Shown here: positions 9,324 to 16,587 of the stretch, piece by piece
Layout of the letters: each line of letters starts with the position of its first letter
Position numbering within the stretch: position 1 is the first letter of the stretch
Assembly: GCF_021245725.1 (NCBI RefSeq)
Contig: NZ_JAJGSX010000002.1
Coordinates: 24,137-88,136, forward strand
From: Pseudonocardia sp. TRM90224
GTDB lineage: Bacteria > Actinomycetota > Actinomycetes > Mycobacteriales > Pseudonocardiaceae
DNA length: 64,000 nucleotides
Direction: 5' to 3'
Position numbers and translations under genes: made by a program
The notes under the pieces: generated by a model
Databases searched by the model: none
Seen by the model: the letters and a program-made list of their open reading frames with translations, nothing else
What the model was told of the DNA's origin: nothing

Positions 9324-10047
9324 ACGGCATCCCGCTCGCGGTGATCGTCATGAACTGGACGTTCGCGTCGAGCGGCAGGCGGGCCATCATCACTACGGCC
9401 TCCGCGACGTGCGTGACGTCGAACGTCGGCTCGGGGCGCACCGACCCGTCGGCCTGACGTGCGCCGACCGCGATACCGGCCGTCATGTCCGTCGCCGCGT
9501 TGCCGATGTCGATCTGGCTGCACGCGATCCGGAACGGGCGGCCGTCGAGCGAGAGCGACTTCGTCATACCGGTGATCGCGTGCTTCGTCGAGGTGTAGGC
9601 GGCGCTGCCGGGCCGCGGCGCGTGGGCGGAGATCGAGCCGTTGTTGATGATCCGGCCGCCGCTGGGGTCCTGCCGCCGCATGGCGGCGAAGGCGGCACGG
9701 GCGCAGAGGAACGAGCCGGTCAGGTTGGTGGCGACCGTCGTCAGCCAGCCGTCGACGGGGATCTCGTCGACCGTCCCGGCCGGGCCGAACGTGCCCGCGT
9801 TGTTGAAGAGCAGGTCGACGCGACCCCACCGCTCCTGGATCGCGGCGAACAGCGCGGCGACGGACGCCGGGTCGGTGACGTCGGTCACGACGGCGAGCGC
9901 GGCGTCCCGACCTGCCCGCACGTCCTCCAAGGTCTCGGCCCTGCGGCCGGCCAGCGCGACGCCGTAGCCGTCGGCGAGCAACGCCTCCGCCACCGCACGC
10001 CCGATCCCGGACCCGGCGCCGGTCACGACGGCTACTTTCTGCGTCAT
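9307..10047 (-). CDS. SDR-family NAD(P)-dependent oxidoreductase
   Basis: A 246-aa classical short-chain dehydrogenase/reductase. The cofactor motif TGAGSGIG is at residues 9-16, NNAG near 87, the catalytic Ser in NNGSISAH, and the YxxxK pair in [12 protein letters not shown]. The acidic/basic residue after beta-2 (AGRRAE) hints at NADP(H) preference. Start ATG 10047. The substrate cannot be told. Its last codons overlap the end of the TetR gene on the other strand. It does not seem to be part of the TetR operon because the orientation is convergent. Confidence 0.92.
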   Translation of the reverse strand: MTQKVAVVTGAGSGIGRAVAEALLADGYGVALAGRRAETLEDVRAGRDAALAVVTDVTDPASVAALFAAIQERWGRVDLLFNNAGTFGPAGTVDEIPVDGWLTTVATNLTGSFLCARAAFAAMRRQDPSGGRIINNGSISAHAPRPGSAAYTSTKHAITGMTKSLSLDGRPFRIACSQIDIGNAATDMTAGIAVGARQADGSVRPEPTFDVTHVAEAVVMMARLPLDANVQFMTITASGMPFIGRG

Positions 10048-10429
10048 GCCGAGGAGTCTGCCGGAAAAAGGGGCGGACGCCGCCGCGAGGAGTTGCGGCT
10101 CCTCGTGGCGGCGCCCACAAAGGCACCAGACATCGGGTTACCAAGCGTGCAATTTTCGCCGTGAATTGTGGTCTCGGCGGCAACGGACGACTACCGCCCG
10201 CTGACGCAGACCCACGGCGTTTCAGCCTCATCGCGGCATGCCCCGCGTGGGTGCCCGGTGCTCGTGCCGGGGAACGCCATCGGGAGGACGGACCTTCTCT
10301 GCCGATCCGGCCTTGGCCAATCGGTGTTCCCGTACTCCTCTGTGTACCCGGTCACACCGGTTCGGGCAAGGGTCGACGGCCTGGTCATCGCCCAGTGAAA
10401 TTGCCGGTTCCGCGGCTACGGTGGGAGCA
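10048..10429. other. 382-bp intergenic region with a strong hairpin
   Basis: No convincing gene is seen between the two SDR genes. At 10078-10113 there is a 15-bp stem with one mismatch (CGCCGCCGCGAGGAG and CTCCTCGTGGCGGCG, 6-nt loop). The rest (about 10140-10420) is less GC-rich than the coding DNA and holds short open frames with no usable ribosome sites. It may contain the promoter and leader for the downstream SDR. I could not match it to a known riboswitch. Confidence 0.5.
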
Positions 10430-11227
10430 ATGGATCTCCAACTGATCGGCAAGCGCGCCATCGTCACCGGTGGTAGCAGGGGCATCGGGCTCGCGGTGGC
10501 CGAGGCGCTCGCCGCTGAGGGCGCCGACATCGCGCTCGTCGCCCGCAATCCGGAGTCGCTCGACGCCGCTGCGCGTCAGGTCGCGGCGCACGGCACCCGC
10601 GTGATCGGAGTGGCCGCCGACACCACGAACGACGAGGAGGTGCGCGCCGCCGTCGCGACGGTCGTCGAGCGGCTCGGCGGGGTCGACGTGCTCGTGAACG
10701 CCGCCGCCCGGCCCGCCTCGGCCGCGCCGCAGAGCCCGGCGAGCGCGACGGCCGACGACACGGTGCGCGTGGAGCTGGAGACCAAGCTGCTCGGCTACCT
10801 CCGCTTCGCGCGTGCGGTCGCGCCGCACATGGTGGAGCAGGGCTGGGGCCGGATCATCAACATCAGCGGGCTCAACGCGCGCATGTCGACGTCGCTCGTC
10901 GGCTCGGTGCGCAACGTCGCGGTCGCAGCGATGACCAGTGCGCTCGCCGACGAGCTGGGACCCAAGGGGGTCACGGTGACCGTCGTGCACCCGGGGGTGA
11001 CCGTCACGGAGCGGACGCCGCAGATCATCGCCGACATCGCGGCGGCCCGCGGGCTGAGCCACGAGGCGGCCGAGGAGGCGCTGGTCGCCGGGAACGCCAC
11101 CGGCCGGCTCATCACCGCGGCCGAGGTCGCCGACGTCGTGACGTTCCTGGCCTCGCCGCGCAGCGTCGCGATCAACGGCGACGCCGTCGCCGTGGGCGGC
11201 GGCGCGCGCGGCGCCACCCACTACTAG
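10430..11227 (+). CDS. SDR-family oxidoreductase
   Basis: A 265-aa short-chain dehydrogenase/reductase beginning MDLQLIGKRAIVTGGSRGIG, the TGxxxGIG cofactor loop. The start is ATG 10430 with GGGAG upstream; an upstream in-frame extension lacks a ribosome site. VNAAARPAS replaces the usual NNAG. After the Ser of NISGLNARMSTS the usual YxxxK is not present: the sequence reads TSLVGSVRNVAVAAM, so the catalytic Tyr and Lys appear substituted. It may therefore be an atypical or inactive SDR. A family B palindrome begins four bases after the stop. Confidence 0.88.
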   Translation: MDLQLIGKRAIVTGGSRGIGLAVAEALAAEGADIALVARNPESLDAAARQVAAHGTRVIGVAADTTNDEEVRAAVATVVERLGGVDVLVNAAARPASAAPQSPASATADDTVRVELETKLLGYLRFARAVAPHMVEQGWGRIINISGLNARMSTSLVGSVRNVAVAAMTSALADELGPKGVTVTVVHPGVTVTERTPQIIADIAAARGLSHEAAEEALVAGNATGRLITAAEVADVVTFLASPRSVAINGDAVAVGGGARGATHY

Positions 11228-11230
11228 ACC

Positions 11231-11291
11231 GTCGACAACGACGTTTTGGCTGTTGTTAGCGCTCACAAACAGCCAGAACGTCGTTGTCGAC
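11231..11291. repeat. Long palindromic intergenic repeat, family B copy 1
   Basis: A 61-bp dyad between convergent genes, starting GTCGACAACGACG (11231-11243) and ending CGTCGTTGTCGAC (11279-11291). The centre reads TGTTGTTAGCGCTCACAAA, which is itself nearly palindromic and resembles LacI/GalR-family operators. It lies 4 bp after the SDR stop and 3 bp before the lipoprotein stop. Confidence 0.9.
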
Positions 11292-11294
11292 GCG

Positions 11295-11810
11295 CTACTG
11301 GCTGGGGGCTTTTGCTTTGTCGCCCGTCGGGGTCACCGCCCACCAGGTGCCGCCCTCGCCGTGGTGGCCTGCCGTCTCCAGCCCACCGGTGTCGTCGCGG
11401 TGGCGGTAGAGCGGCCAGCCGGCGAGCGTGAGCTGGGTCGAGCCGTCGGCCCGCTGGACCGTGCCGACCGCCGCCTTCGCGACGCCGAGCAGCTCGGGCT
11501 CCTGGCCGGGCTCGACGGTCAGCGGCTGCCAGGTCTCCGCGCACGGGCCGGCGCAGTTCGAGGTCGGCGGTGCGGAGCTGTCGGCGTCGGAGCGGTACAC
11601 CAGCCGTCCGGCGCCGTCGGTGGCGATGACGCCGAGGGGGCCGCTCTGCACGGCGTAGAGGGCGGGCAGCACGACCCCGTTGCCGCCGTGCCCACCGTGG
11701 CCACCACCACCGCCATCGGCGGACGCGGCTGCCGGGGCAGGGGCCGGGGGATCGGCGGCACCGCCGCACCCGGCGAGTACGAGCAGCGCTGCGAGCAGCA
11801 GGAGACGCAT
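11295..11810 (-). CDS. Secreted lipoprotein with Yx(F/W/Y)xxD-type repeats
   Basis: A 171-aa lipoprotein. ATG 11810 gives a short signal peptide with lipobox LVLAGC (Cys at about residue 15), so it is predicted to be lipid-anchored outside the membrane by Lgt. A Gly/His-rich linker (GGGGGHGGHGG) follows. The rest has two copies of the PF03640-type repeat: GRLVYRSDADSSAPPTSNC with PCAETWQPL, then LTLAGWPLYRHRDD with a C-terminal GTWWAVTPTG. Proteins of this kind are of unknown function, sometimes linked to redox or metal handling. An upstream start 19 codons earlier would bury the signal peptide and is rejected. Confidence 0.88.
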   Translation of the reverse strand: MRLLLLAALLVLAGCGGAADPPAPAPAAASADGGGGGHGGHGGNGVVLPALYAVQSGPLGVIATDGAGRLVYRSDADSSAPPTSNCAGPCAETWQPLTVEPGQEPELLGVAKAAVGTVQRADGSTQLTLAGWPLYRHRDDTGGLETAGHHGEGGTWWAVTPTGDKAKAPSQ

Positions 11811-11888
11811 GGGCTCCACCGTGCCCCGCCGCCATCGGGAAGGACCCCGTCCGTCGACGTCCGGCACACATTTCGCTGCGAACGCACG

Positions 11889-11958
11889 AACTTCCCCACC
11901 GTTTGGCCTACTTGCACACCTCCGAGGGCGTGCAGGTTGGCAAAACGGTGGGGAAGTT
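11889..11958. repeat. Long palindromic intergenic repeat, family A copy 2
   Basis: A 70-bp dyad with arms AACTTCCCCACCGTTTGG (11889-11906) and CAAAACGGTGGGGAAGTT (11941-11958), and inner arms CCTACTTGCA / TGCAGGTTGG around a CCTCCGAGGG centre. Unlike most copies it lies between two genes of the same strand, just downstream of the DUF1707 gene and 79 bp upstream of the lipoprotein start. Confidence 0.9.
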
Positions 11959-11962
11959 CGGG

Positions 11963-12616
11963 TCAGTCGTCGTCGTCGCGGTCGCGATCCCGGTCGCGGT
12001 CGTTGTCCTGCGGCCTCGGCTCGCCCTGCCGCATGACGTCGAAGCTGCCGAACATGCCCTTCGCGTCGACGACGACCTCGCGCTGGCCGGCCGCGGGTGT
12101 GCAGGCGAGGTCGCAGTGGGTGCTGCCGAAGATCGTCACGCCTTCGGTGCGCGCGTAGGTGTCGGGCGGGATGATCACCGTCGTCTCCCCGAACAGCGTG
12201 CCGACCTCGACCCGGTCGTCACCGGGCGCGACCACGACCGGACGGTCCCCGAAAATCGTCAAGCCGTCGGCGGCGCCGACCACCCTCGTGCCCGCGAAGA
12301 CGACACCCGCGATGACCGCGAGCCCGAGCACCCCGGCGCCGAGGCGTTGGCGCATCGGCACCACCGGACGAGCGGGCTTCGCGACGGCTGCGGGTTGTTG
12401 GGCCGCCAGCACGCCGGTGGCGTTCGGCAGGTCCCTGATCAGCACGTCGAGCTCGCTGCGGGTGCGCGCCGCCCAGCACTTCGCCGCTCGCTCGTCGTAC
12501 TCGGTGAGGGTGAGAACGCCGTCGCCGTGCGCTGCCTGGAGCAGGGAGTCCACCTCTCGGCGTTCCTTGTCACCGACACGGATCTCTGGCAGCGGGGGTT
12601 CCACGGCGTCCATCAT
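11963..12616 (-). CDS. DUF1707 / LiaF-like membrane-associated protein
   Basis: A 217-aa protein with an N-terminal DUF1707 domain (about residues 10-66; IRVGDKERREVDSLLQAAHGDGVLTLTEYDERAAKCWAAR). One transmembrane helix follows (about 90-112, LGAGVLGLAVIAGVVFAGT), then a C-terminal beta-rich region (TIFGDRPVVVAPGDDRVEVGTLFGET) like the cell-wall-active antibiotic response domain of LiaF. The last residues are a run of Asp/Arg (NDRDRDRDRDDDD). Relatives are envelope-stress-associated membrane proteins. No two-component genes are adjacent. ATG 12616 or 12613 can serve as start. Confidence 0.85.
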   Translation of the reverse strand: MMDAVEPPLPEIRVGDKERREVDSLLQAAHGDGVLTLTEYDERAAKCWAARTRSELDVLIRDLPNATGVLAAQQPAAVAKPARPVVPMRQRLGAGVLGLAVIAGVVFAGTRVVGAADGLTIFGDRPVVVAPGDDRVEVGTLFGETTVIIPPDTYARTEGVTIFGSTHCDLACTPAAGQREVVVDAKGMFGSFDVMRQGEPRPQDNDRDRDRDRDDDD

Positions 12617-12718
12617 CGCCTAAGCGGAAGCGGAAGGTCTCCGGGCGATCCCTGGTTTCTGTCGATCCGGGCGGCGGCCGTTCGTGTAGGGGGTGCACCT
12701 ACCGACGAGAGGACCACG

Positions 12719-13087
12719 ATGACCCAGTACCTGCTCAGCATCTACCAGCCCGACGGCCCCGCCCCCGACCCCGAGTTCCTCGAACCGGTCATGCGCGACG
12801 TCGAGACGTGGAACCGCGAGGTGCGGGCGGCGAACGCCTGGGTGTTCAGCGGTGGCCTGCACCCGGCGAGCACCTCGACCGTCCTGCGGGTGAAGGACGG
12901 CGACGAGCTGATGACCGACGGCCCGTTCACGGAGGGCAAGGAGCACCTCGGCGGGTTCACCGTGATCTCCGCGCCCGACCTGGACGCGGCGCTCGGGTGG
13001 GCGCGCAAGCTCGCGGCCGCGACGACGCTCCCGATCGAGGTGCGGCCGCTCTTCGACGATGCCGACGGATCGTGCGAGGGCTCGTGA
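12719..13087 (+). CDS. YCII/DGPF-domain protein partner of ECF42 sigma factor
   Basis: A 122-aa YCII-related protein (MTQYLLSIYQPDG...), with the hallmark DGPFTEGKEHLGGFTVI at about residues 63-79. GAGAGGA precedes the ATG. DGPF proteins almost always sit directly upstream of ECF42-type sigma genes, as here, where the next gene overlaps the stop by four bases. The biochemical role is unknown; ferredoxin-like folds of this kind may bind a small ligand. The two genes form an operon. Confidence 0.93.
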   Translation: MTQYLLSIYQPDGPAPDPEFLEPVMRDVETWNREVRAANAWVFSGGLHPASTSTVLRVKDGDELMTDGPFTEGKEHLGGFTVISAPDLDAALGWARKLAAATTLPIEVRPLFDDADGSCEGS

Positions 13088-14325
13088 TCGAACGGATCTA
13101 CCGCGAGGAGTACGGCCGCGCGGTGGCGGTGCTGACCCGCGTCTTCGGCGACATCGACATCGCCGAGGAGGCGGTGCAGGAGGCGTTCGCCGCCGCCGTG
13201 CAGCGCTGGCCGCACGACGGCCTCCCGCCCAGCCCGGCCGGCTGGATCATCACGACCGCCCGCAACCGGGCCGTCGACCGGTTGCGGCGCGAGTCGAAGC
13301 GCACCGAGCGGCACATCGCGGCGATGTCGCTCGATGCCGCTGCTCCCACGGAGACAGAAGCGGAAGCGAATGCGGAGGAGGGACCCGTGCAGGACGACCG
13401 GCTCCGCATGATCTTCACCTGCTGCCACCCGTCGCTGGCGCCGAACGTGCAGGTCGCGCTCACGTTGCGGCTGCTCGGCGGCCTCACCACCGCGGAGATC
13501 GCACACGCGTTCGTCGTCTCCGAGGCGACGATGGCGCAGCGGCTGGTCCGGGCGAAGGGCAAGATCCGGGCGGCGCGGATCCCGTATCGCGTCCCCTTCG
13601 AGGCCGACCTGCCGGATCGGGTCGGCGGGGTGCTCCGCACGCTGTACCTGATCTTCAACGAGGGCTACACGGCCAGCGCGGGCGACCGGCTCGTCAGGGA
13701 CGACCTCTGCGCGGAGGCGATCCGACTCGCCCGGCTGCTCGCGCAGCTCATGCCGGACGAGCCGGAGGTGCTCGGCCTGCTCGGACTCATGCTGCTGATC
13801 GACTCGCGACGGGCGGCCCGCACCACGGCGGACGGCGAGCTGGTGGTGCTCGCCGAGCAGGACCGCCGGCTGTGGGATCGGAAGCTGATCGAGGAAGGGC
13901 ACCGGATCGTCCGCGCCTGCCTGCGCCGCGACCGGCCCGGCCCGTACCAGCTCCAGGCCGCGATCAACGCCGTCCACGCGGACGCGCCGGCAGCCGAGGA
14001 GACCGACTGGCGCCAGATCCTCGCCCTCTACGACCAGCTGCTGCGGTTCACGCCGACGCCGGTCGTCGCGCTGCACCGCGCGGTGGCACTGGCCGAGGTC
14101 GAGGGGCCCGCCGCCGCGCTCGCGGTCGTCGAGGCGCCGGACGTGGCCGGGCCGATGGCACGACAGCATCTGCTGCACGCCGTGCGGGCCGATCTCCTGC
14201 GCAGGTCCGGACGCCCGGCCGAGGCCGCCGACGCGTACCGCGCCGCGCTCGACCGGGCCGACAACGCCGCGGAGCGGACCTTCCTGGAGGGCAGGCTCGC
14301 GGACCTGCATCCGTCGATCGGTTGA
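13084..14325 (+). CDS. ECF42-type RNA polymerase sigma factor with TPR-like extension
   Basis: A 413-aa sigma factor starting at GTG 13084, overlapping the preceding TGA as GTGA, with GAGGG upstream. Region 2 covers about residues 1-70 (YREEYGRAVAVLTRVFGDIDIAEEAVQEAF). Region 4 follows about 105-165 (RMIFTCCHPSLAPNVQVALTLRLLGGLTTAEIAHAF, MAQRLVRAKGKIR). The roughly 230-residue helical C-terminal extension (LYLIFNEGYTAS, PYQLQAAINAVHA, RFTPTPVVALHRAVALAEVEGP) is typical of ECF42 and replaces an anti-sigma partner. In characterised actinobacteria such factors control their own DGPF operon. Confidence 0.95.
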   Translation: MIERIYREEYGRAVAVLTRVFGDIDIAEEAVQEAFAAAVQRWPHDGLPPSPAGWIITTARNRAVDRLRRESKRTERHIAAMSLDAAAPTETEAEANAEEGPVQDDRLRMIFTCCHPSLAPNVQVALTLRLLGGLTTAEIAHAFVVSEATMAQRLVRAKGKIRAARIPYRVPFEADLPDRVGGVLRTLYLIFNEGYTASAGDRLVRDDLCAEAIRLARLLAQLMPDEPEVLGLLGLMLLIDSRRAARTTADGELVVLAEQDRRLWDRKLIEEGHRIVRACLRRDRPGPYQLQAAINAVHADAPAAEETDWRQILALYDQLLRFTPTPVVALHRAVALAEVEGPAAALAVVEAPDVAGPMARQHLLHAVRADLLRRSGRPAEAADAYRAALDRADNAAERTFLEGRLADLHPSIG

Positions 14326-14383
14326 TCCAGCTCGGTCCGACCGAAGGATCCGGAGACGGCACGGCTGCGGCAACACTCCACGC

Positions 14384-15085
14384 ATGGCCCGTTCGGATCT
14401 CCTGGTCTCGGCGCTACCGCCCACCACGTTCGTGCTGGTCAACTCGATGTTCGGGTTGACGGCCGGCATCGTCGCCGCCCTCGCGGCCGCCGTGGGGACG
14501 GTGGTGCACCGCGCAATGCGGCGGCTGGCGCTGCAGCCCACGATCGGCGGGTTCGTCGGTGTCGGCATCTCGGGGTTCGTCGCCTACCAGACCGGAACGG
14601 CAACGGGTTACTTCCTCACCGACATCTGGACCGGCACCATCTGCTTCTGCGTGCTCGTCGTCTCGATCCTGGTGCGGTTCCCGCTGGTCGGCGTCATCTG
14701 GAGCGTCATGAACCGGGCGCCGATGCACTGGCGGCGCCACCGCGGGGCGCGGTTCGCCTACGACGTCGCGACCGCGTCGGCAGCGGTGATCGCGGGCGCC
14801 CGGGTCGTCGTGCAGACCTGGCTGTACGGGGAGGACCTCGCCGGCTGGATGGCGGCCGCCAAGATCGCGATGGGCGTGCCGCTGTCGGCGGTCGCGCTCG
14901 GGATCGCGGTGTGGGCGGTGCGGCGCGCGGACCGTCAGCTCTCGACCTCGGCCCACTCCCGCGACCAGCGGTCGAGCGGCTCGATCGCGGTGCTGAGCGA
15001 GCCGCCGATCGGCGTCAGCTCGTACGAACCCTCGGAGGAACGCGCGAGCAGTCCAGCCGACTCCAGCTCGCGCAGCCGCTCGTAG
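14384..15085 (+). CDS. DUF3159 membrane protein
   Basis: A 233-aa integral membrane protein with about five hydrophobic segments (for example TTFVLVNSMFGLTAGIVAAL, TICFCVLVVSILVRFPLVGVIW, MGVPLSAVALGIAVWAV). It has the features of actinobacterial DUF3159, including the SILVRFPLVG motif, and no known function. The family domain ends at about residue 187; the remaining 46 residues (ADRQLSTSAHSRDQRSS...) are low-complexity because this frame runs 151 bp into the oppositely oriented HxlR gene without a stop. No good ribosome site precedes the ATG. Confidence 0.8.
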   Translation: MARSDLLVSALPPTTFVLVNSMFGLTAGIVAALAAAVGTVVHRAMRRLALQPTIGGFVGVGISGFVAYQTGTATGYFLTDIWTGTICFCVLVVSILVRFPLVGVIWSVMNRAPMHWRRHRGARFAYDVATASAAVIAGARVVVQTWLYGEDLAGWMAAAKIAMGVPLSAVALGIAVWAVRRADRQLSTSAHSRDQRSSGSIAVLSEPPIGVSSYEPSEERASSPADSSSRSRS

Positions 15086-15273
15086 AGCACGGAGGACGAG
15101 AGGCCGTCGCATCGTGCGAGCAGGGCACGGGGCCCGAGCGGGCCGTCCCGCAGCTCCCAGAGCACCCGCAGCGCCCACCTGCGGCCGAGCAGGTCGAGCG
15201 CCGCCATCAGCGGGCGTCCGGTGGTGGATCCGCGCACCGGTCGCCCCGGCCTCGGCACTTCCGATCGGCCCAT
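14935..15273 (-). CDS. HxlR-family winged-helix regulator
   Basis: A 112-aa MarR-like HxlR protein. The winged helix covers about residues 22-90 (LLGRRWALRVLWELRDGPLGPRALLARCDGLSSSVLYERLRELESAGLLARSSEGSYELT). Start ATG 15273. It is divergent from a carboxymuconolactone-decarboxylase-family gene, with direct repeats between them, and most likely controls that gene in response to reactive electrophiles or a similar signal. Its 3' third is overlapped by the tail of the DUF3159 gene on the other strand. Confidence 0.9.
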   Translation of the reverse strand: MGRSEVPRPGRPVRGSTTGRPLMAALDLLGRRWALRVLWELRDGPLGPRALLARCDGLSSSVLYERLRELESAGLLARSSEGSYELTPIGGSLSTAIEPLDRWSREWAEVES

Positions 15274-15309
15274 GTGATCACCGTCTCGAACCGTGTGGCG
15301 TTGCTGGAA

Positions 15310-15344
15310 CCGAAACGATACCGTCGTTCTGGTTTCCGAAACGA
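15310..15344. promoter_or_regulatory. Candidate HxlR operator (direct repeats)
   Basis: A 9-bp direct repeat CCGAAACGA occurs at 15310-15318 and 15336-15344 in the divergent promoter region, with GGAACC and GGTTTCC forming a partial dyad around it. The regulator assignment is inferred from position. Confidence 0.5.
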
Positions 15345-15366
15345 ACGAGTCGACCAGGAGGACCCA

Positions 15367-15939
15367 GTGCCGCAGCGCATCTCACCGCTGTCCGAGCCGT
15401 ACGCCCCGGAGGCCGCCGCGCACCTCGCCGCGATGATGCCACCTGGCGAGGAGCCGATCCGGCTCTTCCGGACGTTCGCCAAGAACCTGCCGATGACGGC
15501 CGGGCTGCGGCCCTGGGGCGAGTACTACCTCAGCAAACAGCTCGCCCTGACCATGCGCGACCGCGAGCTGATCATCGACCGCACGACGGCGTGGTGCAGC
15601 TGCGAGTACGAGTGGGGCGTCCACATCGCGCGCTTCGCCGATCGCGTCGGGCTCACCGGAGAGCAGGTCGCCTCGCTGACCTACGGCGTACCGGGCGACC
15701 CGTGCTGGAGCCGGCACGATGCGATCGTGATCGAGGCCGTCGACTCGCTGCTCGCGACGTCGGCGATCGACGACTCGCTCTGGTCGGCGCTCTCGGTGGA
15801 GCTCGACGAGCCGCAGATCCTCGACCTGTGCCTGCTGACGGGCTGGTACCAGGCCATCAGCTACGCGGCCAACGCCGCGGGTGTCGAGCGCGAGCCGTGG
15901 GCGCCGCGGTTCGACGACGTCAGGCGAACAAGCGCGTGA
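15367..15939 (+). CDS. Carboxymuconolactone decarboxylase-family (AhpD-like) protein
   Basis: A 190-aa protein preceded by AGGAGG and starting at GTG 15367. The CMD core spans about residues 45-115 (MTAGLRPWGEYYLSKQLALTMRDRELIIDRTTAWCSCEYEWGVHIARFADRVGL). Its CSCEYEW motif corresponds to the CxxC-H redox/active-site region of AhpD relatives, here C-S-C followed by E and W, with His in EWGVHI. It may be a thiol peroxidase-like or decarboxylase enzyme. Regulation by the divergent HxlR protein is likely. It overlaps the convergent TetR gene by 20 bp. Confidence 0.88.
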   Translation: MPQRISPLSEPYAPEAAAHLAAMMPPGEEPIRLFRTFAKNLPMTAGLRPWGEYYLSKQLALTMRDRELIIDRTTAWCSCEYEWGVHIARFADRVGLTGEQVASLTYGVPGDPCWSRHDAIVIEAVDSLLATSAIDDSLWSALSVELDEPQILDLCLLTGWYQAISYAANAAGVEREPWAPRFDDVRRTSA

Positions 15940-16510
15940 GCAAGGTGTCGAGCGCGGCCTGACCACGTGCGACCGCCGCGCGGGTGTCGTCGGAGCGGGT
16001 GATCAGCAACGCGGCCTCGCTCGCGGCGGCCAGCACCATGTGCGCCATCACGTCCACCTGCGCGGGCTCGATCCGCCCAACCGCTGCGATCCGCTCGATG
16101 TTCAGCCGCAAGCCGCTGAGCAGGTACTTCTCGTCCAGCTCGCGCCAGCGCGTCCAGCCCAGTACGGCCGGCGGGTCGAGCAGGACCACCCGTTGGACGT
16201 CGGTCTCGAGGATCGAGTCGAGCCACGCCGCGCACCCCGCACGCAGGCTGGCGACCGGATCGGCGGCCTTCGCGCGCGCGGCCTTCGCGACCTCCTGCGC
16301 GATCCGCGCGATCTCCCGCTCCAGCACCGCGTCGAACAGGGCCTCCTTCGACGCGAAGTGGTGGTAGAGCGCCCCGCGCGCGACGCCGGCGGCTTCCAGC
16401 ACCGCGCCGATCGACGTCCCGTCGTACCCGTGCTCACCGAAAAGGCCGCGCGCCACGGCCACCAGACCCTCGCGGGTGGTGCGGCCGCGCTCCACTCGTC
16501 CGTCGACCAT
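15920..16510 (-). CDS. TetR-family transcriptional regulator
   Basis: A 196-aa repressor. The HTH is at about residues 11-57 (REGLVAVARGLFGEHGYDGTSIGAVLEAAGVARGALYHHFASKEALF). The C-terminal region contains TDVQRVVLLDPPAVLGWTRWRELDEKYLLSGL, the pattern of the YcdC/AcrR-like TetR_C33 group. ATG 16510. It diverges from an alpha/beta hydrolase gene and is separated from it by a strikingly perfect double palindrome, its probable operator. Confidence 0.93.
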   Translation of the reverse strand: MVDGRVERGRTTREGLVAVARGLFGEHGYDGTSIGAVLEAAGVARGALYHHFASKEALFDAVLEREIARIAQEVAKAARAKAADPVASLRAGCAAWLDSILETDVQRVVLLDPPAVLGWTRWRELDEKYLLSGLRLNIERIAAVGRIEPAQVDVMAHMVLAAASEAALLITRSDDTRAAVARGQAALDTLLTRLFA

Positions 16511-16524
16511 GCCGGGACTCTAGA

Positions 16525-16570
16525 CCAACCGACTGTCGGTCTGTTAGAAATCAGACCGACAGTCGGTTGG
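16525..16570. promoter_or_regulatory. Perfect 19-bp inverted repeat: TetR double operator
   Basis: CCAACCGACTGTCGGTCTG (16525-16543) and its exact complement (16552-16570) are separated by 8 bp. Each arm is also an internal palindrome, ACCGAC-N-GTCGGT, so the site looks like two stacked TetR operators covering both divergent promoters. Confidence 0.8.
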
Positions 16571-16587
16571 TTTTTCAGGAGGCACCC

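Noticed and set aside
10168..10398. 76-codon frame in the 382-bp gap before the second SDR
   Set aside because: No usable ribosome site, no recognised domain, and competing frames of similar length on both strands; more likely a leader or spacer.
10048..10429. Riboswitch in the gap before the second SDR
   Set aside because: I looked for c-di-AMP, cobalamin and similar conserved cores and could not match any of them; only a generic hairpin is supported.
11231..11291. Family B core as evidence for a local lac-like sugar operon
   Set aside because: No LacI-family gene, permease or glycosidase lies next to any of the three copies, and all are at gene 3' ends.
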